Positions 8,681 to 16,833 of a DNA stretch of 33,098 bases are shown here, in pieces (the stretch's first letter is position 1; the number at the start of each line of letters is the position of its first letter). Position numbers and translations under genes: made by a program. The notes beneath the pieces were generated by a model that was not told the origin of the DNA, did no database searches, and saw only the letters and a list, made by a program, of their open reading frames with translations. The stretch covers positions 1 through 33,098 of IMG/VR virus record IMGVR_UViG_3300009788_000229; one strand, given 5' to 3'. The stretch comes from a virus.

Positions 8681-10215
8681 ATTGGAATGATATAAAAAAA
8701 TACGATAGAAAACAGCTCTTGAGCCTAGTCCCTAGCGGTTTCCATTTCCACACGCGCCCTTGGACTCACCAAATAGCCTCTCTTGTTGCATCGATAGCAA
8801 ATGATGGATTCTTGTGTGCATTAGATTTAGGCACAGGGAAAACAAAAGCGTCTATCGATTGGATTCGTTATATCGATGATGGACAGAAAGATATCAAAAC
8901 ATTGGTTGTCTGCTTGAAGCCAGCTATAGAAAACTTTGCAGATGAAGTGAAATTGCACTCTAATCTGAAAGCAACATGCTTAGTTGGGCCAACCAAAGAC
9001 CGAATGAAATTGCTAAAAGAAGATTCCAACTTCTTTGTAATTAATTTCGAAGGCTTAAGAAATATGTTGAGCAAAAAAGTGCTCAATAAGCGCACAGAGA
9101 AAAACCAGCTATCCGTAGACCACCAGAAGCTATCTATTATGATGGAAGCTGGTGGTTTCAGGTCGTTAATAATAGATGAATCTCACTTAGTGAAAACTCC
9201 AGGAACATTAAATTTCAAATTGATGAGTAAGATTGCCCAGAAAATTCCAGATAGGCTATTGCTGACCGGGACTCCATTTGGGAATTCACTATTAGATATC
9301 TGGTCTCAGTATTTCATAGTAGATTTCGGGGAAACCTATGGGACGTCATTTAGTCGATATAGGGAGGCATATTTTGAAAATAAAGGTTATTTTGGACCAG
9401 ATTGGAAAGTAACAGAAAATGGTAAAAAAAAGATAACAGAACTCCTGTTCTCTAAAGCGATCAGGTATGAAGAAAGTGAAGTTGACGAGCTTCCTACAAA
9501 AACTTTCAGAACAAGAAAGTTCAGACTCACCAAAGAGCAAAGGGTGAAATACGAAGAAACCAAATCTATGAAACACGAAGTTGAAATCATAGACAAAGAA
9601 ATGGATATCTTCGGCAATATAACCAAAGTCGGAACTGGAGAGATGAGAGAGGCTGGAGGATCAAGGCGTTATACAGGATTCAGAATGATTTCAAGTGGAT
9701 ACTGGAGAGATGATGAAGGGTCTTATCACAGATTCAAAGAAAATCCAAAGTTGGATCTGCTTTGGGAAATCATCGGTGATACAATCGAATACAGGAAAGT
9801 AGTCATCTTTACAGAATTCATAGAATCTCAAAGCCTATTGTCTGACTTCTTCCGCAAGAAGAAAATCAAGTTTAATAACATGAGCGGCTCTACTAAGGGG
9901 CCGATAGCAGATCAATGGAGACAGTTCCAAGGTGATGACTCGTATAGGCTCATGCTTGCCAATATGAGATCTGGTTCTGCCAGCGTAAATTTATTTGCTG
10001 CAAATTATTGTTTCCATTATGAATTAGGCGGGTCCGCTTTGAATTACAGGCAATCAGTAAAAAGAATTCATCGTGGCGGGCAAACAAGGAGATGCTTCCT
10101 GTATAACCTGATAGCAACTCAAACAGTAGAAGTAGGTATGGCTAGAAATCTTAAAAATGATGTTGATGCCTTTTCGGGCATTATGGATCATAAGGCGTTC
10201 ATAGATGGTAAATAA
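8677..10215 (+). CDS. SNF2-type DNA translocase/helicase
   Basis: This 512-residue superfamily 2 ATPase shows motif I DLGTGKTKAS (50-59), motif II IIDESH (165-170), motif III LLLTGTP (194-200), motif V RSGSASVNLF and motif VI QSVKRIHRGGQTRR near the C-terminus. The arrangement and the RIHRGGQ form point to the SNF2 group, which moves on double-stranded DNA and remodels protein-DNA complexes or forks. Phage members are common in replication clusters but their job is poorly known. It overlaps the DnaB-type helicase gene by 4 bases and precedes the primase gene, so it likely serves replication or recombination at the fork. Confidence 0.87.
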   Translation: MNWNDIKKYDRKQLLSLVPSGFHFHTRPWTHQIASLVASIANDGFLCALDLGTGKTKASIDWIRYIDDGQKDIKTLVVCLKPAIENFADEVKLHSNLKATCLVGPTKDRMKLLKEDSNFFVINFEGLRNMLSKKVLNKRTEKNQLSVDHQKLSIMMEAGGFRSLIIDESHLVKTPGTLNFKLMSKIAQKIPDRLLLTGTPFGNSLLDIWSQYFIVDFGETYGTSFSRYREAYFENKGYFGPDWKVTENGKKKITELLFSKAIRYEESEVDELPTKTFRTRKFRLTKEQRVKYEETKSMKHEVEIIDKEMDIFGNITKVGTGEMREAGGSRRYTGFRMISSGYWRDDEGSYHRFKENPKLDLLWEIIGDTIEYRKVVIFTEFIESQSLLSDFFRKKKIKFNNMSGSTKGPIADQWRQFQGDDSYRLMLANMRSGSASVNLFAANYCFHYELGGSALNYRQSVKRIHRGGQTRRCFLYNLIATQTVEVGMARNLKNDVDAFSGIMDHKAFIDGK

Positions 10216-10477
10216 TCTTGTAATATGCCCAATGAAGATAGTGTGCAGGAGGGCTCTTGGTGCATTGGAAGCGAAATGTCCACATTCTGTTGTCCACATA
10301 CCGATACACAATTCTGAATGCGATGACACCCTTTGCAATATTGTCGGACACCAAGTCGGTTGCGTCAACTGTGATATATATGGAAAACAAATAAAAGTGA
10401 AAACACCACCTCCACCACCGGTAAAAAAGATGAAAAAAGATGATGGCCGAAATCTAACAAGAGATCTGAAAATATGA
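10205..10477 (+). CDS. Small Cys/His-rich protein, probably zinc-binding
   Basis: This 90-residue protein holds CPHSVVHIPIHNSECDDTLC followed by VGCVNC, a set of Cys and His fit to hold zinc, and a proline run (PPPPP) before a basic tail. A related C-x-H...H...C...C pattern is in the protein at 11423. It overlaps both neighbours, the SNF2 gene and the primase gene. The start is uncertain: an in-frame ATG at 10232 would remove nine residues, and neither has a clear ribosome site. Confidence 0.6.
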   Translation: MVNNLVICPMKIVCRRALGALEAKCPHSVVHIPIHNSECDDTLCNIVGHQVGCVNCDIYGKQIKVKTPPPPPVKKMKKDDGRNLTRDLKI

Positions 10478-11421
10478 TAGATGTCAAAAACATATTAGAT
10501 GAATTAGATATTGATTACAAGAGAGGCGGCAAAAATGTTGGCTCCAATGATATCAATATTGATTGCCCTTTCTGCGGCGCAGATAAGCACCTTGGTATTG
10601 CGGCTGGTGCTGGGTACGTGAATTGCTGGATATGTGAATTTGAAGATGCTTATTATGAAAATAAATCTGGAGATATGATCAGACCGGGGATTGTTCAAGT
10701 CTTGATCGAATCTACCGGGGAAAGCTGGCATAAAATAAAAGACATCCTTCAAAGGAATGGATGGGAGCCTTTCGATTCAGCAGGAAAACCAAGTGAGCTG
10801 AATTTAGCAGATAAGTGTCACCTCCCTAAAGAAGCTCATAAATTTGATAGTGGGGCGCACAGCCAAGCAGCATTGGGATATCTGATAAACAGAGGGTTCT
10901 CTGAGAAAACCATAGAAAGATATAAGCTCCAGATAGCAGAATCTGGTCCATACAGCTATAGGCTGATAATCCCGATATATTTCAATGGAGAATTGGTATG
11001 CTATACATCAAGAGATTATACAGGCAAGCAAGAAGACAGGTATAAGAATGCTTTCTTTACAACATCGAAAATCCGTATTAGGGATACTTTATATAATTAT
11101 GATTCTGCAAGTAGATTTAAACATGCTTATATGCTGGAAGGGCCTACTGATGCTTGGAGGATGGGATTTGACTCATTTGGTGTATTCAGATCAAACCTAT
11201 CAAGAGGGCAGAGGAACTTAATAATTGAAGCAAGATTTGAATCCCTGACGATAATATTTGATCCAAAAGCAACAGGGAGAGCATACCAAGCAGCATCAGA
11301 GCTCTCCCCTTTCATACCAAAAATCAAGGTGATCCGTCTAACAGGCAACAAAGATGTTGATAAGATAGGAAGAACTAGAATCATAGAAATGGAAAAAAAA
11401 GAACAACTATACAGGGGGTAG
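10474..11421 (+). CDS. DNA primase with zinc ribbon and TOPRIM domain
   Basis: This 315-residue protein makes primers at the fork. The zinc ribbon has CPFC (31-34) and CWIC (51-54). The TOPRIM part has Glu222 in LEGPTDAWRMG and an IFDPKATGRA segment (261-270). In common TOPRIM primases the last motif is D-x-D; here the second Asp place holds Lys265, so metal binding may differ or use the nearby KDVDK (293-297). It shares the operon with the DnaB-type helicase. It is about half the length of cellular DnaG (near 600), in line with phage forms that leave out the helicase-binding part. ATG overlaps the stop of the upstream gene. Confidence 0.82.
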   Translation: MIDVKNILDELDIDYKRGGKNVGSNDINIDCPFCGADKHLGIAAGAGYVNCWICEFEDAYYENKSGDMIRPGIVQVLIESTGESWHKIKDILQRNGWEPFDSAGKPSELNLADKCHLPKEAHKFDSGAHSQAALGYLINRGFSEKTIERYKLQIAESGPYSYRLIIPIYFNGELVCYTSRDYTGKQEDRYKNAFFTTSKIRIRDTLYNYDSASRFKHAYMLEGPTDAWRMGFDSFGVFRSNLSRGQRNLIIEARFESLTIIFDPKATGRAYQAASELSPFIPKIKVIRLTGNKDVDKIGRTRIIEMEKKEQLYRG

Positions 11422-11422
11422 G

Positions 11423-11803
11423 ATGGTAAATACTATTGGAGGAATTAAACACATCTGTGACAAAGGGTATTTGTGCACGAACACCTCGTGTCTGCACATA
11501 GGCTCTCATGATGTGACCGAAAGCTGTATCAAACAAGGATGTGAAGCTATTGGTGAAGAAGTCGCTTGTACAATACTTGTAAACGCGATTTCTATGTCTT
11601 GCATAAAAGCAAATTCTTGCCAGAATCGTCATTGCTCTGAAATAAACCCACACAAACATAATATCAAGTGCAGAAGCGGTTGGTGTCCTGTTGTGGAAGA
11701 AAATGTAAAATGCATAACATCAAGACCAGAATTGACCGTTGGCAGAGGTGTAGGAAAATTGAATAATAAAGTGGTAGAGCTTAAACGAAAACTTGATATC
11801 TGA
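11423..11803 (+). CDS. Cys-rich small protein with repeated C/H motifs
   Basis: This protein of 126 residues contains twelve or so cysteines in repeated groups: CLHIGSHDVTESC, CQNRHC, and CRSGWCP. The first group matches the pattern in the protein at 10205 (C-x-H, then H, then C-x3/4-C). It is preceded by a strong AGGGGGTAGG site and lies directly after the primase gene. It probably binds zinc; its partner is unknown. Confidence 0.65.
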   Translation: MVNTIGGIKHICDKGYLCTNTSCLHIGSHDVTESCIKQGCEAIGEEVACTILVNAISMSCIKANSCQNRHCSEINPHKHNIKCRSGWCPVVEENVKCITSRPELTVGRGVGKLNNKVVELKRKLDI

Positions 11804-11814
11804 AATGGAGGATT

Positions 11815-12057
11815 ATGACTAAGGATGAACGCAAAAAAGTAATCAAAGCTTTAGGGTTGCTGTTAGATGAAAATCCTGATAACTTTATCCCTGGAATAGA
11901 TATCCTTTGGAAGATAATTTTTAATGAAAAGTGGAGCTCTCATTTACCAGGACCTGGTGAACCAACAATAAATATAACAAAATTGATGATGGAAGAGAGC
12001 CTGCCAATAAATTTAGATAGGCCCAGTTCGACCGGAAGATATGGGCAAGACGAATAA
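11815..12057 (+). CDS. Unknown small protein
   Basis: This 80-residue protein starts with a charged helix (TKDERKKVIKALGLLLDEN) and has a PGPGEP turn in the middle. A GGAGG site stands 5 bases before ATG. It ends 9 bases before the methyltransferase gene. No family recognised. Confidence 0.6.
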   Translation: MTKDERKKVIKALGLLLDENPDNFIPGIDILWKIIFNEKWSSHLPGPGEPTINITKLMMEESLPINLDRPSSTGRYGQDE

Positions 12058-12066
12058 AGGAGATTT

Positions 12067-12794
12067 ATGAGATTCTACAACCGCAGCAGCAAGGATATGG
12101 AAGAGATAAAAGATGAGTCTGTACAGCTCATAGTGACGTCTCCACCATATCCTATGATCAAGAAATGGGATGATCTATTCAAGACTGATAATTTTGGAAT
12201 CCAACATTATTATCTAAATGAAACATGGAAAGAATGCAATCGAGTTTTGTCTGATGGCGGAATGCTATGCGTCAATATTGGTGATGCTACTCGGAAAGGA
12301 GATGACGGATTCCAATGTTGGCCTAACTTTGCTGTTCTGACATATTACCTATACATATTCGGGCTTGTGCCGCTTATCCCTATATTCTGGAAGAAGATAA
12401 GCAATAGGCCAAATGCATTCTTGGGATCTGGAATGCTGCCAACTAATGGTTACGTCTCTCAAGATCACGAATATATAGCCATCTTCCGCAAAGGGAATAT
12501 AAGAAAGTTGATCCTAATAGATATGACTCCTCTTTTACCAAAGATGAGCGTGATCTATGGTTTAGACAGGTATGGAATATCCAAGGAGCAAGAGGAGCAA
12601 AAGAGACAAGTGCATTCCCTGAAGAAATACCTTACAGATTGATCAGAATGTTCTCTGTGAAAGGCGATACTGTTCTTGATCCATTTTGTGGAACCGGAAC
12701 CACAATGAGAGTAGCGGAAGAGAACGGCAGAAAAGGCATAGGCTATGATATCATAGATTATATAAATGAACCTATAAGAAGGCCAAAAAGATAA
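12067..12794 (+). CDS. DNA N4-cytosine/N6-adenine methyltransferase, frameshifted
   Basis: The first frame (12067-12642) carries motif IV TSPPY (24-28). The frame at -1 continues the same protein with YDSSFTKDERDLWF, IPYRLIRMFS and motif I DPFCGTGTT (near 12678-12704), ending at TAA 12794. The order IV before I marks the beta class; TSPPY is most common in N4-cytosine enzymes. The break lies near 12496-12510: one more A in the run at 12504-12506 would join the two parts without a gap. It is therefore a sequencing error, a real inactivating deletion, or a programmed -1 shift. No restriction partner lies nearby, so self-protection of phage DNA is the likely role if active. Confidence 0.85.
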
Positions 12795-12815
12795 ATTCAC
12801 GTTAAGGGGGAACAG

Positions 12816-13046
12816 ATGACTGATGAAGATAAGAAAACCGTACCAAAGCTGCCAAGAATTCCTTATGGAACAATAGCGCTGGTAACAGATCAGAGGCTTA
12901 TTTATTTTTATAACAAGGCTGGAAAAAAAGTAGGAGAACTTGATTTCTCTACAGGGCAGATCTTGTTTGAAGGGGCTATGGATGAAAGTTCCAATGCTTT
13001 TTTCTCGCTCCTAAAAGATGCAATTAATCCATTTTTAACAAAATAG
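12816..13046 (+). CDS. Unknown small protein
   Basis: This protein of 76 residues has a charged N-terminus, a strand-rich middle (GTIALVTDQRLIYFYNKAG) and a hydrophobic C-terminal helix (AFFSLLKDAINPFL). An AAGGGGG site precedes ATG. No family recognised. Confidence 0.55.
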   Translation: MTDEDKKTVPKLPRIPYGTIALVTDQRLIYFYNKAGKKVGELDFSTGQILFEGAMDESSNAFFSLLKDAINPFLTK

Positions 13047-13065
13047 GCACATACGGGGAACTCTG

Positions 13066-13317
13066 ATGGACAGAATCATAAAATGGTTGCAGATATTGTT
13101 TTTGCTGGCAAGCGTACTCCTTAGTTCTATTCTGGTGTTTAACCATGATGTACTCCTAGGGACACCAGAGAAGAAAAAGTCCGTCAGCACATACATCGAT
13201 ATGGGCTATGCAACTGATCGTCCACCAGAGTTCCCATATGTAATAAATCGAAAAGGGGAAAAGAAGAGCAGAAAAGTTATGCCGAGAAGAATATCCTCTG
13301 GGCCAAACATTAACTAG
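13066..13317 (+). CDS. Small single-pass membrane protein
   Basis: This 83-residue protein has one membrane segment (LQILFLLASVLLSSILVF, about 8-25) after a short N-terminus holding Lys and Arg, so it could be a signal anchor with the basic tail outside. No lipobox or known motif was found. A weak GGGGAACT site precedes ATG. Confidence 0.55.
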   Translation: MDRIIKWLQILFLLASVLLSSILVFNHDVLLGTPEKKKSVSTYIDMGYATDRPPEFPYVINRKGEKKSRKVMPRRISSGPNIN

Positions 13318-13375
13318 CAGAATTCTAACAAGAAGAATTGGAATCCCGTATTCTGCCAAACACAAGAGAGCTGAT

Positions 13376-13567
13376 ATGGATAATAGAAAGGATACAGCAA
13401 AGAAAGGAAGACCGGAAGCAGAGTGGTCGAAGGGTCTCAAGATGAAAGGGGTCAGCATGCGTCTACCAGCAGAAGTCTGGCAGAAATTCAAAATCAAATG
13501 CATAGAGGATGGCGTGTCTTCTACTGAGAAGATATATCGTCTTGTGACAGACTTCCTATCGCATTAG
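13376..13567 (+). CDS. Ribbon-helix-helix-like small DNA-binding protein
   Basis: This 63-residue protein has a basic N-terminus, the strand KGVSMRLPAEVWQKFKIKC and a second helix (VSSTEKIYRLVTDFLSH), the layout of CopG/Arc-type regulators, which bind DNA as dimers by the beta strand. It is free-standing, preceded by AGAGAG and followed by about 110 non-coding bases before the next gene. It could control genes of the small-gene region, but no operator was identified. Confidence 0.6.
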   Translation: MDNRKDTAKKGRPEAEWSKGLKMKGVSMRLPAEVWQKFKIKCIEDGVSSTEKIYRLVTDFLSH

Positions 13568-13680
13568 TTTAAGCCGTCTTATTCTTACGCGATACGGAAC
13601 TCAAGAAAAGAATGCAGAGAGCTTAAAATGATGTGTAATCTAATAGATCACATATGTCTTCGCACTTAAGGATTAATTAT

Positions 13681-13953
13681 ATGCAATCTAAAAAACTAAC
13701 TGCTCGGGAGACATACAAAAAATGGTATCAGAATAATAAATCACAAAAACTAGAAAGAAGAAAAAAGCCTGGCAATAAAAGAATATATGTTTGTATCTGC
13801 CCGATGTGTGGAGATAAACACAAAAGAAGCATGAGGTGGATTGGTAGAGGAGAACACCCTAGGGTGAACTGTCCTATATGTAAAAATAAACCTTACACCC
13901 CAAATGTAGAAGATGTCGAGGGATATGGATCTGAGATACCGGATAATAAATAA
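13681..13953 (+). CDS. Zinc-ribbon small protein
   Basis: This 90-residue basic protein has two Cys pairs, CPMC and CPIC, about 28 residues apart, the form of a zinc ribbon, with a Lys/Arg-rich first half. I chose ATG 13681 since AAGGA stands 8 bases ahead; an in-frame ATG at 13654 has no ribosome site. It may bind nucleic acid. Confidence 0.6.
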   Translation: MQSKKLTARETYKKWYQNNKSQKLERRKKPGNKRIYVCICPMCGDKHKRSMRWIGRGEHPRVNCPICKNKPYTPNVEDVEGYGSEIPDNK

Positions 13954-14207
13954 TGAATATAAAATTAAGAACTAGAGTTGAAACTCCACCAGATGTAGAA
14001 ACTAAATCCTATGTCACAGAGTTAACATTAGGCGAGCTTTCAAAGCTTGTCGATATGTTTGAAGAAGATCCTCATTCGCCACCAGATAAAACCATCAGTA
14101 TCATCGAAGGAACAAAACGGACGATAGAGGGCATGATAAAAGTCAGATATGCTTACTATAGCTCTTACCCTCATGAAGGGATAATATTATTAACAAATGT
14201 GACTTAA
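13953..14207 (+). CDS. Unknown small protein
   Basis: This protein of 84 residues is strand-rich at both ends with a helix in TLGELSKLVDMFEED. The ATG overlaps the stop of the upstream zinc-ribbon gene (TAATG), so the two are probably coupled in translation. No family recognised. Confidence 0.55.
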   Translation: MNIKLRTRVETPPDVETKSYVTELTLGELSKLVDMFEEDPHSPPDKTISIIEGTKRTIEGMIKVRYAYYSSYPHEGIILLTNVT

Positions 14208-14232
14208 TGTCGATTCAGGAAGGAGATTAGTT

Positions 14233-14490
14233 ATGAAAAAAAGAATGAGCACAGAAATTGTCAATCTGGAAAAAGAAGATGTCGATAAGATAAGCTGCAC
14301 TTGTGGTTGCGAATTATTCGACACCTCATTTAAGCTTGCTGTCTTGAGCAGCTTACATCCTAAGAATCCTGAAAAGGAAGATATGATTGTTCCAGAACAG
14401 GTATTCGTCTGCAGAAAATGCGGCGAGATTCTCGACACAGACAAAGACAACATAAAGAAACTTAAACTGGACGCAATGAAGAAAAAATGA
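14233..14490 (+). CDS. Zinc-ribbon small protein
   Basis: This 85-residue protein has CTCGC near residue 20 and CRKCGE near residue 63, two Cys pairs that can form a zinc ribbon. A very good AAGGAGA site precedes ATG. Its stop overlaps the start of the next gene (ATGA), which also begins with a CxxC. Confidence 0.6.
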   Translation: MKKRMSTEIVNLEKEDVDKISCTCGCELFDTSFKLAVLSSLHPKNPEKEDMIVPEQVFVCRKCGEILDTDKDNIKKLKLDAMKKK

Positions 14491-14798
14491 TATGCCACGT
14501 CTGCAATAGCGAACTTAAGCGCGAATCTAAAGATGTCTGGTATTGTGATCAGCCACACACTATATTTGGATCATTCCTTAAATGGATAGGATTGTGGGAA
14601 CGCTATCTTTCACAAAATCGGAAAGGTGAAGTGATGAAATACAGAAACGAGAAATACAGAAAGGCCAAGCACGCGCTAAAAGATAAGCCAGCAGTAATCA
14701 AAGATAAGATAGCAAAGATCTTTGGAATTGCTGTTATTGTAGTCATATCGATTTGCTATTTGATTTTAGCAATAATGTTTTTATGGAGATTACTTTGA
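14487..14798 (+). CDS. Zinc-binding membrane protein
   Basis: This 103-residue protein starts with CHVC and has another Cys at 20, then a long basic stretch (from about 44 to 76) and a C-terminal membrane helix (IFGIAVIVVISICYLILAIM). It could sit in the membrane with the basic part inside. An in-frame ATG in the middle (about 14635) has a GGTGAAG site, so a shorter form starting there is possible. Confidence 0.55.
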   Translation: MICHVCNSELKRESKDVWYCDQPHTIFGSFLKWIGLWERYLSQNRKGEVMKYRNEKYRKAKHALKDKPAVIKDKIAKIFGIAVIVVISICYLILAIMFLWRLL

Positions 14799-14974
14799 TG
14801 AAAAAGATAAATTGGAAATGGATTCTCGGCATGGTGATAATCTGTACTTTGATATTGGCTGTTGTTCTGGTCACCGCAATCGGGATAGGCCTTAAGTTCT
14901 CAATCTTGCTTTATGGTGGCTGCGGATTGATTGCGCTCCTGTTAATCAAGGCAAACGATTTAATCAGCGATTAG
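14798..14974 (+). CDS. Small two-helix membrane protein
   Basis: This protein of 58 residues has two hydrophobic segments (MVIICTLILAVVLVTAIGIG and ILLYGGCGLIALLLI) joined by a short turn. I chose the ATG at 14798, which overlaps the upstream stop (TGATG) and has GGAG 10 bases before; an upstream ATG at 14753 has no site. Two-helix membrane proteins of this size could be holin-like, but no lysin gene is near. Confidence 0.55.
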   Translation: MKKINWKWILGMVIICTLILAVVLVTAIGIGLKFSILLYGGCGLIALLLIKANDLISD

Positions 14975-14984
14975 GTGCCTGATC

Positions 14985-15110
14985 ATGAAACCAAAGAAAC
15001 TGTATAAATATAAGAAAGCAAGCATTTTCACAGGTAAGTGGCTCAAACGTCATCTTTCAAAACGGACCACCAGATTTCAGAAACATAAAAAAGGAAAAGA
15101 GAATGCCTAA
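14985..15110 (+). CDS. Very small basic protein
   Basis: This 41-residue protein has almost one Lys, Arg or His in every two residues (MKPKKLYKYKKASIF onward) and overlaps the next gene by 8 bases. No clear Shine-Dalgarno site is seen, so it is only a moderate call. It might bind nucleic acid. Confidence 0.35.
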   Translation: MKPKKLYKYKKASIFTGKWLKRHLSKRTTRFQKHKKGKENA

Positions 15111-15414
15111 ATTTTCTACTTGTAGCGAAAAGGGATCATTCTTGTTTGTGTGTCCAGGTTGCTGGCAGACGCACCAAGTATGGACTGCAGAATCCGGCCC
15201 AAGGCGGCCAAGGTGGTCATTCAACGGCGATATTGATAGCCCAACCATATCTCCATCTCTGCGGGTTCGTTATTATAGCAGCGAGCAAGAGAAAGATGTG
15301 GTCTGCCACAGCTTCATTAAAGACGGCAAGATTCAATACCTTAATGATTGTACTCATGAACTGACCAGCCAGACGGTAGAAATACCCGACTGGAATGAAT
15401 ACTGGAAGGATTGA
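15103..15414 (+). CDS. DUF6527-like protein
   Basis: This 103-residue protein resembles the DUF6527 family of phage and bacterial small proteins: CPGCWQTH near the N-terminus, PRWSFNGDIDSPTISPS in the middle, then CHSFIKDGKIQYLNDCTHEL and VEIPDW. The Cys and His spacing suggests one bound metal ion. Function is unknown; members are often mislabelled as ammonia monooxygenase. An AAAGGAAAAGAG site precedes ATG, and the stop is followed one base later by the next ATG. Confidence 0.7.
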   Translation: MPKFSTCSEKGSFLFVCPGCWQTHQVWTAESGPRRPRWSFNGDIDSPTISPSLRVRYYSSEQEKDVVCHSFIKDGKIQYLNDCTHELTSQTVEIPDWNEYWKD

Positions 15415-15415
15415 T

Positions 15416-15598
15416 ATGAAACTACTGAAATTCAAGACTGTGACTTGTGGAGAATGCGGGAGAGATATAAGAGTGCAGAAGACAGCAGGAGAAAAAGAAT
15501 TGCTCGACGGATGGCATGGAGAATGCAAAGGTCCATTCTGTGGTTATCGATATTTTGAAGAAGTGCCACATAAAAGTCCACTCGGTGAAAATTTATGA
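15416..15598 (+). CDS. Zinc-ribbon small protein
   Basis: This 60-residue protein has CGEC at 11-14 and a second pair of Cys in ECKGPFC, fit for one zinc ion. The ATG at 15416 follows the upstream stop with GGAAGGATTG before it. The stop overlaps the next start (ATGA). Confidence 0.55.
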   Translation: MKLLKFKTVTCGECGRDIRVQKTAGEKELLDGWHGECKGPFCGYRYFEEVPHKSPLGENL

Positions 15599-15816
15599 AG
15601 AAGATGTCTGACGCATTGAGGATGGAAATTGAAATTGCCAAACGCAACGGATTCAGAATTACAAAATCAATCTGCATCGGCGATTGCAATGCAGAAGATG
15701 ATCCTAAAAAATTTATAAAAACGCCACATAAGATAAAGGGCCACGCTCTCGCCTGTGTGGTGTGCGGATATAAGTTTGAATTGGTTGCACTACTGGATAG
15801 CAGAAAGGAGGCATAA
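15595..15816 (+). CDS. Zinc-binding small protein
   Basis: This 73-residue protein has Cys in SICIGDC and CVVCGYKFE, again a likely zinc ribbon, with a basic helical N-terminus. It is coupled to both neighbours by overlapping stop and start codons (ATGA upstream, TAATG downstream). Confidence 0.55.
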   Translation: MKKMSDALRMEIEIAKRNGFRITKSICIGDCNAEDDPKKFIKTPHKIKGHALACVVCGYKFELVALLDSRKEA

Positions 15817-16082
15817 TGGTACCTGTAGCAAAAGTTGATATGGATTTTACTATCAACATGAGTCTAACTGAAGGAGAGGCAAGAGCATTAGAGGCAGTAA
15901 TGGGATATGGGTTCGAAGCCTTCCTTGACTGCCTCTATAAAATGGGAAAACACTATCTCGAGCCACACGAAAAGGATTTGCAAAAACTTTTCAACAGCAG
16001 AGGCCAGCTGATCAGCCAATTGAACAGAATAGATGCAGCACGAAAAGCCTTTTTTGAAGATGGCCAGAAACCAGGGAGTTAA
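15816..16082 (+). CDS. Conserved phage small protein (LEPHE type)
   Basis: This protein of 88 residues begins with a strand (KVDMDFTINMSL), then TEGEARALEAVMGYG and LEPHEKDLQKLF, then a coiled-coil-like end. From memory this pattern (EARALxAxxGYG ... LEPHE) recurs in small phage proteins of unknown function; I cannot name the family. GGAGG lies 5 bases before ATG. Confidence 0.6.
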   Translation: MVPVAKVDMDFTINMSLTEGEARALEAVMGYGFEAFLDCLYKMGKHYLEPHEKDLQKLFNSRGQLISQLNRIDAARKAFFEDGQKPGS

Positions 16083-16085
16083 GCT

Positions 16086-16586
16086 ATGATAAATTATATG
16101 TGTAAAAGCCCTGATACATCCTGTGGACAAGACTGCACTATTAGCTCGTCAAAAGATCTTTGCAAACCAGAAGATGTTAAGTTCCTAATCTGCCCTGCTG
16201 GATTCGATGCTGAATGGGAAGTGATACCAGAAATTCCAGAACTGATCAGACTTAGGCAGAGACTTGAACGCATAGCCAAAATCATATATGCCGTAGACGA
16301 GAGGTGTCTTGCTGCAGATGGACCTGTCACCAAAACCTTGCAAGAGATGACCGTTAAAGAAATGATCGAGATTTATAAAATTGCCTCTGAAAAACCAGAA
16401 GTAATTATTGGTGGAAGAATTGATGAGACTGATACCTTCCTTCTGAATAGCATCATGGAGAATATAATGGTCATTTGCTCCGAAGGAACTGAGTTTATGA
16501 CTAGAACAGAAATATCTGATGCTGTGTGCAGAGAGGCAAGGAGAGCACATTATATCTGCAAGAGTATGGTTGATAACCCGAGGTGA
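16086..16586 (+). CDS. Unknown protein with Cys-rich N-terminus
   Basis: This 166-residue protein has five Cys among the first 50 residues (CKSPDTSCGQDC, then LCKPED and LICPAG), then a long helical part (LIRLRQRLERIAKIIYAV) and a globular end. The Cys-rich front could bind metal. No family recognised. GGGAGTTAAG precedes ATG. Confidence 0.6.
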   Translation: MINYMCKSPDTSCGQDCTISSSKDLCKPEDVKFLICPAGFDAEWEVIPEIPELIRLRQRLERIAKIIYAVDERCLAADGPVTKTLQEMTVKEMIEIYKIASEKPEVIIGGRIDETDTFLLNSIMENIMVICSEGTEFMTRTEISDAVCREARRAHYICKSMVDNPR

Positions 16587-16602
16587 AAAGCGAGATGATA
16601 TA

Positions 16603-16818
16603 ATGTACAGAGTACTATATGCCAGAGAACAACTTGGCTATTACGCAATCAAAATTCCAAGCATAGAAAAGGATGCATCTAATATCAGATCTTATATCTC
16701 TGATGGAGATGCAGTCATTATCTGTAATAAACTAGAAGATATAACAGAAATGTTGAATGTGAAGATAGAAGATCTAACCGTGGTCCCGGAAGAAGGATGG
16801 ATGAGCAGTGATGACTAA
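16603..16818 (+). CDS. Unknown small protein
   Basis: This 71-residue protein alternates strands and helices (MYRVLYAREQLGYYAIKIP, then DGDAVIICNKLEDITEML). I chose ATG 16603, which has GAGGTGAAAAG before it and avoids a 68-base overlap with the upstream gene that a start at 16519 would need. Confidence 0.5.
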   Translation: MYRVLYAREQLGYYAIKIPSIEKDASNIRSYISDGDAVIICNKLEDITEMLNVKIEDLTVVPEEGWMSSDD

Positions 16819-16833
16819 CAAGGAGTCAACAAA

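Noticed and set aside
14798-14974. Holin
   Set aside because: Size and two membrane helices would fit, but no endolysin or spanin gene is near, so the name is not supported.
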